Assembly (NCBI GenBank): GCA_023251195.1
Contig: JAHEZG010000059.1
Span: 8,605-13,804, forward strand
Direction: 5' to 3'
Source: Chitinophagaceae bacterium
GTDB taxonomy: Bacteria; Bacteroidota; Bacteroidia; Chitinophagales; UBA10324
DNA length: 5,200 bases
Both the position numbers and the translations under genes were made by a program. The notes beneath the pieces were generated by a model. The model searched no databases, was not told where the DNA came from, and saw only the letters and a program-made list of their open reading frames with translations. This document shows, piece after piece, positions 1 to 5,200 of this stretch (position 1 is the stretch's first letter; every line of letters begins with the position of its first letter).

Positions 1-153
1 GCATTTCCGAACTGTATTCAATTTAGCATTTTGTGATTTTATGTTTGTGTCTTTGAAATACTTATTTGTACTATTTTTCAACCAGGTTTTGTTGCATTTT
101 TGGTTTGACTGTGGGCTGTATAAATTCTGTGCCGGGGAAATAAGATTGAACAT
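1..153 (-). CDS. Possible start of a next gene, product unknown (doubtful, runs off left edge)
   Basis: The ATG at 153-151 opens a frame of 51 codons with no stop up to the left edge. An in-frame TAA lies two codons upstream, so this ATG is the first possible start. The peptide begins MFNLISPAQNLYSPQ and continues rich in N, K, T and Q. It has no signal peptide, membrane segment or motif I recognise. No Shine-Dalgarno sequence is seen, only an AT-rich leader, which is usual in Bacteroidota. Its position downstream of a terminator and a promoter-like match favours a real gene. Its skewed, AT-driven composition and an equally open plus-strand frame over the same bases argue against it. Confidence 0.2.
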   Translation of the reverse strand, partial: MFNLISPAQNLYSPQSNQKCNKTWLKNSTNKYFKDTNIKSQNAKLNTVRKC

Positions 154-302
154 TAATTAACAAGCTGAAAAACTTTTTAAATGAGTCGTTTCAGGCCTAA
201 ATAATTTATCAGGCAAAAGAAAAATCTTCTTCTATTAAGTCAAAATCTTGTTTAGACATATATCAATATGATAATCATCTAAAATGGATTTCAATAAATA
301 CA
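154..302. other. AT-rich intergenic region
   Basis: This stretch lies between the terminator hairpin and the doubtful left-edge frame. Apart from the promoter-like match at 214-244 and the T-rich terminator tail, I see no coding frame, tRNA, riboswitch-like fold or substantial repeat. Its base composition is visibly more AT-rich than the gene to its right, as expected for non-coding Bacteroidota DNA. Confidence 0.6.
214..244 (-). promoter_or_regulatory. Candidate Bacteroidota-type promoter reading leftwards
   Basis: On the minus strand TTTG (244-241) is followed, after 19 bases, by TTCTTTTG (221-214). The known Bacteroidota primary-sigma consensus is TTTG near -33 and TAnnTTTG near -7 with about this spacing. 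The match is complete except for T in place of A at the second base of the -7 box. A start would fall near base 207, past the terminator of the large gene and roughly 55 bases ahead of the ATG at 153-151. AT-rich DNA produces such matches by chance, so this is a candidate only. Confidence 0.35.
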
Positions 303-328
303 GAAGGCTGTGATTTCGCACAGCCTTC
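293..328 (-). terminator. Rho-independent terminator after the large surface-protein gene
   Basis: A perfect 10-bp inverted repeat (GAAGGCTGTG at 303-312 pairs with CACAGCCTTC at 319-328) encloses a 6-base loop. Read on the minus strand, the hairpin is followed by a T-rich but interrupted tail (TGTATTTATTG, 302-292). It lies 23 bases beyond the TAA stop of the gene. The other side has no T run, so termination should act mainly on leftward transcription. Confidence 0.8.
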
Positions 329-351
329 CAATTAATTAAATTGAATACCAA

Positions 352-612
352 TTATAATTTTTCAAATGGTCGAACTTCAATTAAGGTTCCGTTTGATGAG
401 TAAATTTTAGCGAGATATAACCCTTGAGCTAAATCACTTACCTTAAAATCAATTGTGGATTTTCCAATGGATAAATTATAATTGAAATTTAAAAGCACAC
501 GACCTGAAACATCACTCACGGTTAACATCAACCTTGTATCACTTAATAAATTTACAGGTAAGTTAATTACATCGTTTGATGGATTTGGATAAAGGTTTCC
601 GATAACAGGGTT
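352..612 (-). other. T9SS type A C-terminal sorting domain (encoded region)
   Basis: The last 86 residues have the layout of the Por secretion system C-terminal sorting domain (TIGR04183-like). YPNPSND begins at residue 1527, followed by a beta strand (LMLTVSDVSGRVLL), a basic and polar turn (SIGKSTIDFKV), DLAQGLYLAKIYSSNG, and a short tail ending in KL at the stop. In known family members this domain directs passage through the outer-membrane T9SS translocon and is normally cleaved and replaced by a surface anchor. All core motif positions appear intact, so the 3' end of the gene looks functional rather than truncated. Confidence 0.92.
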
Positions 613-3600
613 TTCATTTTCAAATATCACGCTTTTAATTTCAGTGTAAGAATCCTTTCCGTCAAAATCAACCTGATGAATTCGATAATAGCGGATTCCT
701 GTTTTTCCCGGTTCTGAATCAATGAATGAATAATGGTGTGCTTCCATTGTTGTTCCGTTTCCGGCAACCTGACCAATTTTTCTGAATTTAAAATCCCCTG
801 AATGATCAGCCGAGGTGGCAACTTCAATTTCAAAGAAATCATTATTAACTTCTGAAGAAGTGTTCCAATTCAATAAAGCATCTGTTGCATGATATTGTTG
901 TGCTGTAAAATCAGTTAAAACAATAGGTAATATATTACCATCGGATCCGGTAAAGAAACTGAAATCTGTTAAGCCGCTACTAGTTATAATATTTGTAGTT
1001 GTATTAATGCTGGTAGTTCTGGTGATCCAGTTGTTTGCTGGATTTGTTTTTATCAGGAACATACTTCCTTCAGGTGCAACTGCAAAATCGCCTTTATCCG
1101 CATCATCGTAATTGAGAGAAACATCATATGTGTATCCACTTCCTCCCGTAGCAGTAATACGATAAGTAAAATCTGCGTTGTTATAGCCTCCTGGGAAAGC
1201 AGGAGAGGGATTGGTTCCTGGTAAATCTCCTGAATAATATTCGCAAGAAACTGAAGTAGGAACTGTTCCCACTGAGCCCCAGGTAATTGAACCAACTGTT
1301 CTGCCTGCAAAGGTGAAAACATTTGTTCCGCTCAATGAGGGAACTGCAGTTAAAGCAAATGGATAAACTCCTGTGTTTGCATTAAACTCATCTGCTCCTA
1401 AATCAGTCGCAAAGCCATAGGCAGTACCTCGGGCACCACCACCATAATCTGTATTGACAGAACCTGAAGGAGCACCTGCAACTCCTTTTCCATTCACATA
1501 CCAACTGGCTTGATTTGCAGGGTTAATATTTAAATTACCCAATGTAATACTTGTAAATAAATCAGTTGGGTTTAATTGGGTGGCCGTTGATGCGCCAGCT
1601 GCAACAGTATTTACATTCCAACTATTACCGTCACCAGCAGAATTAGTTTTCCAATTTGTAAATGATTGGTCTGCTGTTCCCCAAATTCCAAAAGTAGCTG
1701 CGTTGTTTGAAGCGATTAAATTATAATTTGAGGCACCGGCATTCCAGTTTGTTGCGAAATTGCTGGTTCCGTAATTGACAATTGCATAGTGTTTTGCAGT
1801 TGTTCCACCTGTTCGGTTATTGATAAAAATATTATTGGCAAGAGTAGTAACATCGCCAATCACAGTTCCGCTTTGCCCCGGGAAACGAACAAACGCCATT
1901 GAATTGTCAAAAGTACTTGTACCTGTTGCCTGTGTTCCACCAAGTATTACGGTATTGTAATATGCAGTAACACTCGATGCAACTGCATTTGATAAATCAT
2001 TTTCAATTCCAAAAATTCCTAAGCGATTGGTAGGTGTAACACTTGAATAATTTCCCAGCGAAACCTGATTGTTATTTACAGTCCAGTTACCTGTTCCGTT
2101 CAACCAAATCCCCTCAACCTGTCCATCAGGGGAGTTATTGCGCATATCGTAAATGCGATTGTTATTAATGGTGCCTGATAAATTTGTTCCATTTACAAAT
2201 ATTGCTGTGGTAGTTACAAAAGAACCTCCGTTATCAAGTATGTAAGGACCATCAATCACATTGTTATTAATCAACACTCCCGAAATAGTAGCTGATGGAA
2301 CAATTTCAATTCCATATGAATCATAACCAATACCTGCTGCTTGAGAACCAATAATATTATTATTGGTAACAGTTATTGTTCCGGCTCCGGAATGATAAAT
2401 AGTATAAGAGCCACCACCGGTATATGCGCCCAATTGTGCCAGGTAATAAAAATTATTCTGGTTAACTGTTACAGCTCCTGATGTTGTACTGTAAATTCCA
2501 TAAATGTATCCAGGATAAAAACTAAAAGATAATCCGCCACCAAATGCAACCACCTGATCAGCAACTGCACCACCTGCATCGCCTATCGTGTTTGATGTAA
2601 ATGTTGGTGTTGTACTTCCTTGAACATCAAATACCACAACGCCGGAATAATCACTGTATGTATTTCTGATTCGTTTAATGGTATTTGCGCTAAGAGTAAC
2701 AGTTCCACAATTTAAAACAACAATTTCCAATTCATTTAAAATACCACTTCCAGCGTTATAATTATTAGCCCAGTACGGACTTCCGCCTGAACCAACACAC
2801 AATGGATTGTTTCCACCAATGTAATTTGTTGAAATAATATTATTGTTAGAAGTTGCGCCTGGTAAAAAACGAATTCCGTTTTGCGGCGCAGTTCCATCAA
2901 TGAATGTATTGTATATACTGTTGCCTGTTATGGTCCAGTTCGATCCGTTTCCTGTGGCTGTAACATCCATTGCAAATGCAGTAGTAACTGTTCCGGATGC
3001 GCCGAAAGCACTGAAGTTATATAGATTATTATTGGTGATAGAAATATTATCATTTGGTGCAAGTGCAGCACCATTTGAATAAATTAATTTCAAAGGATAT
3101 CCACCAAACACATTTGTTTTTTCATGCACAATGCAATTGTCAAGAGTGAAATAATCATTACCGGTTGAGGTTCCAGCTCCAATGAAAACAACACCACTTG
3201 ATGCGTTGGATGTGAATCCTTCTACCTCAGTGTTTTTTATAGTGATGCGACGAGAATCATTAGTGAGATAAAAAGTAGGAGCGATGTTAACTCCTGTTCC
3301 TCCATTTTGATTTTGGAAGCGCAAATATCTTCCTGCACCTGCAAAATTCCCATTTACTATTACCGAATCAGCGCCATTGAATTGAATCAAAGCAGTTGTT
3401 AAACTTCCTGAAATAATTCTTAGTGTAGCTGCATCGGGCTGAATAGTAATTTTATAAGGCCCACCACAAGTTGAACCGATTTGATTCAATGGAGTTGTGG
3501 TAGTTTCAGTCACATTATTCTGAACAATAACAGTTAAATCACTTGAAAGAACTCCGGCATTAATTGCTGCAAACAATCCGGCTGCTCCGTTAAAAGTATT

Positions 3601-5200
3601 GTATACAGGAGTTCCGGCGCCAACACCTACATATACAGTTCCGCTTATAGCAGTTACAATTGTATATGAATCAGGATTGGTTGGATGTGCGATAGGAGAG
3701 TTGACATTGTTGTTTGTGAATGACGGAGTAGTTGCATCAAACTTACTGAACCAGATATTCGGATTGGCAGGATTAGTAGCCAAGTCTTGCGCTACCACAT
3801 AGTACTGATAGGTTTCGGCCAATACAGGTGTTGTTGATAAGGTAAATGACCACACGCTGTTAAATGCTGTACCTGAAACATAAACCCCGGCAGTACTTGT
3901 CCATGCAGTGGCGGATGGAAGCGATCTTCTGTAATAAACACGAGGAACATTTCCGCCGCTTGTTGGCACTCCAACACCAACATCAGTTATAGTTGCGGTA
4001 AAAGTTATTGAAGTGGCACATGCAGCTTGATTACTCAGCGCAGTATAGGAAATTATTGGAGTAAAAATATCAGTACCGGCAACCAAGGCATTAAAGTTAC
4101 CTTCGTCAGCACCGATATCAATTGGTGAAACTGTGGAGCGTGTGGTTCCATCAAAATCATCGCTAACTGTTGCAGTTGTTGTTACTCCGGTTCCTTCAGC
4201 AGGAGTAGCATTATTAAGATGAAGATTTACAGTTGCTGAGGTTCCTGATGGAGTAATAAAATTTGGATCACCCACACCTGAATGCAAATCCTGACCGGTA
4301 ACTGTAAATCGCAAACCCTGCAATGAATAAGAGGTTCCGCCTACACTAGAAACTGCGCCGCCTGTGCCAGGGGCATAATAAATATTGTAATCACTGGTGG
4401 CAGTAGTAATTGCATTTAATGAATATGCGAAATGAACTCCTGTTCCACTGGTATTTGATCGCGCATTAACAAATATGTTATTTCTGATTTCATCGGTTCC
4501 GGTTAGCAGTCGTTGAAATGCAAAAGAATTAACAGTACCGCTTGCTACTGCTGATCCTCCAATGTAAACTGAGTTGAATATGATGTTGCTGTTGGCTGCA
4601 ATATTTTTATTGATACCAATAATTGAGGCAGATGTTGTTATTGAAGCACCTGCAGCATCAATACCCAAACGAATCATGTTGTTTTGAATAGTTGCTACTC
4701 CGGTAGCTGTTCCGCTTGTTGAAGAATTGATGCCTTGCTGAAAAGCTGTATTTGATGTAGTTGAAAAACTATGAATGAAATTTCTGCTAAGTAAACTTGC
4801 ACCGGTATTTACATTCGGGCTCACACAAATTCCAATTACTCCAACTGCACCAGCGTTTGAATTGCTTAAAGTATGAATGATGTTTTGTGTAATTGTTTGC
4901 AATTGCGGTGAGGCAACAACAGTTGAAGTAGAAAGCACTCCGATAACAGATGATGTTCCGTTTGTTCCAACATCAGGATTTGAATTGCTTAAACTTCGAA
5001 TCGTGTTCGCTGAAACCGTATTTACTCCTCCGGTTAATGAAATTCCAACCACTTGAGCGGCTGCGTTTGCTCCGCCGGTTGAAGCTAAATTTACTATTGT
5101 ATTTCCTGAAATGGTATTAACAGTTGTAGAAGGCGACGAGGTTGTTGCCGATGAGAGAATTCCAAACAAGGTTGAATTAGAAGAATTGGTTAAACTGCTT
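352..5200 (-). CDS. Large T9SS-secreted surface protein with tandem parallel beta-helices (5' end outside window)
   Basis: The frame is open from the right edge to TAA at 354-352. The first possible internal start, TTG at 5169-5167, is not a real start, because in-frame codons continue upstream to base 5199 and already belong to a beta-helix rung. Residues below are numbered from that TTG as 1. Domains in order are: beta-helix 1 (to about 245) with a cap ending in DIGADE (351-356); an Ig-like domain (about 364-505, with PRVYYRR at 409-415); a lead-in and beta-helix 2 (about 506-1225) with a second cap ending in DLGADE (1256-1261); a beta domain (about 1270-1408, with TGGSGYTYDVSLNYDD at 1341-1356); a FnIII-like domain (1414-1516); and the T9SS sorting domain (1520-1605). 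Helix regions are rich in N, T, S, G and A and poor in charge. Family knowledge says such proteins cross the outer membrane by T9SS and are anchored on the surface or released. A role in adhesion or glycan binding is only inference. I see no catalytic motif. The signal peptide must lie beyond base 5200. Confidence 0.93.
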   Translation of the reverse strand, partial: SSLTNSSNSTLFGILSSATTSSPSTTVNTISGNTIVNLASTGGANAAAQVVGISLTGGVNTVSANTIRSLSNSNPDVGTNGTSSVIGVLSTSTVVASPQLQTITQNIIHTLSNSNAGAVGVIGICVSPNVNTGASLLSRNFIHSFSTTSNTAFQQGINSSTSGTATGVATIQNNMIRLGIDAAGASITTSASIIGINKNIAANSNIIFNSVYIGGSAVASGTVNSFAFQRLLTGTDEIRNNIFVNARSNTSGTGVHFAYSLNAITTATSDYNIYYAPGTGGAVSSVGGTSYSLQGLRFTVTGQDLHSGVGDPNFITPSGTSATVNLHLNNATPAEGTGVTTTATVSDDFDGTTRSTVSPIDIGADEGNFNALVAGTDIFTPIISYTALSNQAACATSITFTATITDVGVGVPTSGGNVPRVYYRRSLPSATAWTSTAGVYVSGTAFNSVWSFTLSTTPVLAETYQYYVVAQDLATNPANPNIWFSKFDATTPSFTNNNVNSPIAHPTNPDSYTIVTAISGTVYVGVGAGTPVYNTFNGAAGLFAAINAGVLSSDLTVIVQNNVTETTTTPLNQIGSTCGGPYKITIQPDAATLRIISGSLTTALIQFNGADSVIVNGNFAGAGRYLRFQNQNGGTGVNIAPTFYLTNDSRRITIKNTEVEGFTSNASSGVVFIGAGTSTGNDYFTLDNCIVHEKTNVFGGYPLKLIYSNGAALAPNDNISITNNNLYNFSAFGASGTVTTAFAMDVTATGNGSNWTITGNSIYNTFIDGTAPQNGIRFLPGATSNNNIISTNYIGGNNPLCVGSGGSPYWANNYNAGSGILNELEIVVLNCGTVTLSANTIKRIRNTYSDYSGVVVFDVQGSTTPTFTSNTIGDAGGAVADQVVAFGGGLSFSFYPGYIYGIYSTTSGAVTVNQNNFYYLAQLGAYTGGGSYTIYHSGAGTITVTNNNIIGSQAAGIGYDSYGIEIVPSATISGVLINNNVIDGPYILDNGGSFVTTTAIFVNGTNLSGTINNNRIYDMRNNSPDGQVEGIWLNGTGNWTVNNNQVSLGNYSSVTPTNRLGIFGIENDLSNAVASSVTAYYNTVILGGTQATGTSTFDNSMAFVRFPGQSGTVIGDVTTLANNIFINNRTGGTTAKHYAIVNYGTSNFATNWNAGASNYNLIASNNAATFGIWGTADQSFTNWKTNSAGDGNSWNVNTVAAGASTATQLNPTDLFTSITLGNLNINPANQASWYVNGKGVAGAPSGSVNTDYGGGARGTAYGFATDLGADEFNANTGVYPFALTAVPSLSGTNVFTFAGRTVGSITWGSVGTVPTSVSCEYYSGDLPGTNPSPAFPGGYNNADFTYRITATGGSGYTYDVSLNYDDADKGDFAVAPEGSMFLIKTNPANNWITRTTSINTTTNIITSSGLTDFSFFTGSDGNILPIVLTDFTAQQYHATDALLNWNTSSEVNNDFFEIEVATSADHSGDFKFRKIGQVAGNGTTMEAHHYSFIDSEPGKTGIRYYRIHQVDFDGKDSYTEIKSVIFENENPVIGNLYPNPSNDVINLPVNLLSDTRLMLTVSDVSGRVLLNFNYNLSIGKSTIDFKVSDLAQGLYLAKIYSSNGTLIEVRPFEKL
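622..930 (-). other. Fibronectin-III-like domain preceding the sorting signal
   Basis: Residues 1414-1516 start with LPIVLTDFTAQ, followed by ALLNWNTSSEVNNDFFEIE, a GQVAGNGTT turn, HHYSFID and then YYRIHQVDFDGKDSYTEIKSV. This is the stereotyped beta-sandwich found just before T9SS sorting domains in many Bacteroidota proteins. The W in the first sheet and the YYR strand are the FnIII-like hallmarks. It probably acts as a spacer or a folding and presentation unit. No ligand can be assigned from sequence. Confidence 0.75.
946..1362 (-). other. Conserved beta-rich domain after the second beta-helix
   Basis: Residues about 1270-1408 leave the rung pattern and read as an independent beta domain. 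It contains VFTFAGRTVGSITWGSVGTV, CEYYSGDLPGTN, TYRITATGGSGYTYDVSLNY followed by DDADKGDF, and a closing GLTDFSFFTGSDG just before the FnIII-like module. I recognise this type of segment from other Bacteroidota beta-helix and T9SS proteins, where it links the helix to the C-terminal modules, but I know no biochemical function for it. Residue C1309 is its only cysteine. Confidence 0.6.
1387..3654 (-). other. Second parallel beta-helix module with DLGADE cap
   Basis: Residues 506-1261. A lead-in (TVYVGVGAGTPVYNTFNGAAGLFAAINAG, then DLTVIVQNNVTET and YKITIQPDAATLRIISG) matches the N-terminal cap commonly seen on Bacteroidota beta-helices. Rungs follow, each marked by a V/I-x-V/I-x-N-N-x-I turn with Asn near residues 714, 750, 776, 829, 860, 906, 937, 969, 1003, 1033, 1072 and 1113. 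Spacing is mostly 30-40 residues, consistent with about one coil per repeat plus variable loops. The stack ends in a cap from NNIFINNR (1112-1119) to DLGADE (1256-1261). This fold is used by polysaccharide lyases and by adhesins. I see no obvious lyase catalytic constellation, so a binding or structural role is more likely. Confidence 0.8.
1810..3045 (-). repeat. Asn-turn rung repeats of beta-helix 2 (protein-level)
   Basis: At least twelve diverged protein repeats carry an N-N-x-I/V/F turn preceded by alternating hydrophobic residues, for example ITNNNLYNF (711-719), VTNNNIIG (934-941), LINNNVIDG (966-974), INNNRIYD (1001-1008) and VNNNQVSLG (1031-1039). The stacked Asn positions would form an asparagine ladder on one face of the helix. 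The copies differ at the DNA level apart from recurrent complements of AATAATAAT-like Asn codon runs, so they are old repeats rather than a recent tandem array. Confidence 0.7.
3655..4080 (-). other. Ig-like bridging domain between the two beta-helices
   Basis: Residues about 364-505. The pattern FTPIISYTALSN, then SITFTATITDVGVGVPTSGG, PRVYYRR, WTSTAG, VWSFTLST and TYQYYVVAQDLATNPANP is that of the Ig-like beta-sandwich that often sits between repeats in Bacteroidota surface proteins. It starts directly after the DIGADE cap of helix 1 and hands over to the lead-in of helix 2, so it looks like a linker. C384 is its only cysteine, so no internal disulfide is expected. Confidence 0.65.
4102..5200 (-). 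other. First parallel beta-helix module with DIGADE (choice-of-anchor Q-like) end
   Basis: This part runs from the right edge to residue 356. Rung turns appear at GNTI (22-25), ANTI (54-57), QNII (95-98), RNFI (129-132), NNMI (163-166), SNII (194-197) and RNNIF (229-233). The cap contains SDYNIYYAPG (259-268), DLHS with DPNF (294-304), LHLNNATPAEGTG (316-328), DDFDGTTR (337-344) and DIGADE (351-356). That is the layout of the choice-of-anchor Q domain found at the end of many bacterial beta-helices. The upstream part of this helix is outside the window, so its total number of rungs is unknown. Confidence 0.78.
4603..5200 (-). repeat. 32-41-residue NTI...LSNSN...IGxxS repeats in beta-helix 1
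   Basis: Successive copies start near residues 17, 49, 90, 124 and 158. The tail of a further copy (LTNSSNSTLFGILSS) runs off the right edge. The best-kept pattern is V-x-T-V/I-x-x-N-T/I-I-x-x-L-S-N-S-N followed by V-I-G-I/V. At DNA level the plus strand shows the same 15 bases, TTTGAATTGCTTAAA, at 4856-4870 and 4979-4993, 123 bases (41 codons) apart. A close variant, GAATTGGTTAAA, lies at 5183-5194. These copies are more alike than those of the second helix. Confidence 0.75.

Noticed and set aside
40..47. TATGTTTG on the plus strand, matching the Bacteroidota -7 box TAnnTTTG
   Set aside because: There is no TTTG at the proper distance upstream (the nearest is only 6 bases away), and no plus-strand gene follows.
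2..160. Plus-strand frame open from base 2 to TAA at 158-160, including ATG at 41 (39 codons)
   Set aside because: The translation is dominated by Phe, Leu and Val from T-rich DNA, with no recognisable motif. It is open mainly because of base composition and overlaps the minus-strand frame on the same bases.
153..339. Two TTAATTAA palindromes (153-160 and 332-339)
   Set aside because: Such 8-mers are expected in AT-rich intergenic DNA. They lack flanking symmetry and an obvious partner gene, so there is no case for an operator.
627..1322. Out-of-frame minus-strand open frames of 71 and 89 codons (627-842 and 1053-1322)
   Set aside because: Both lie inside the large gene in another frame and lack protein-like motifs. 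The main frame here encodes clear FnIII-like and beta domains.
2843..3983. Frames of 79, 67 and 63 codons at 2843-3082 (plus), 3599-3802 (plus) and 3792-3983 (minus)
   Set aside because: They are shadows of the repetitive, low-stop Asn/Thr/Gly coding sequence of the large gene. Nothing independent supports them.
5167..5169. TTG as the start codon of the large gene
   Set aside because: The frame continues without a stop to base 5199, and the upstream residues (SLTNSSNST) match the beta-helix 1 repeat. The real start and signal peptide must be outside the window.
4603..5200. A CRISPR-like or intergenic repeat array
   Set aside because: The repeats are in frame within the large gene, diverged, and spaced by multiples of three with no conserved direct-repeat and spacer pattern. 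They are protein repeats.

Overview
The window is almost entirely one minus-strand gene. It is the 3' part of a very large secreted or surface protein gene that enters at the right edge (its start lies beyond base 5200) and stops with TAA at 354-352. At least 1616 codons are visible. The C-terminus is a type IX secretion (T9SS/Por) sorting domain with a YPNP motif. Together with Asn/Thr/Ser/Gly-rich parallel beta-helix modules ending in DIGADE/DLGADE, this points to the phylum Bacteroidota. The class cannot be settled from the sequence; free-living Flavobacteriales or Chitinophagales relatives are typical carriers of such architectures.

Layout from right to left, which is the direction of transcription: beta-helix 1 with its end cap (about 5199-4102); an Ig-like bridging domain (4080-3655); beta-helix 2 with its end cap (3654-1387); a conserved post-helix beta domain (1362-946); a fibronectin-III-like domain (930-622); and the T9SS sorting domain (612-352). 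A 10-bp perfect hairpin at 303-328, followed by a T-rich tail, sits 23 bases past the stop codon and is a good intrinsic terminator for this gene.

Bases 1-302 are AT-rich and hold no confident gene. The most interesting reading is a minus-strand frame open from an ATG at 153-151 to the left edge. A Bacteroidota-style promoter match lies upstream of it (TTTG at 244-241, 19 bp, TTCTTTTG at 221-214). This could be the start of the next gene, read in the same direction after the terminator, but it is weakly supported.

I see no RNA gene, insertion sequence, CRISPR array, attachment site or enzyme. The window looks like ordinary Bacteroidota cell-surface coding sequence rather than a new multi-gene system. 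The points worth a second look are the tandem beta-helix/cap architecture, the repeat structure of the helices and the short unassigned reading frame at the left edge.
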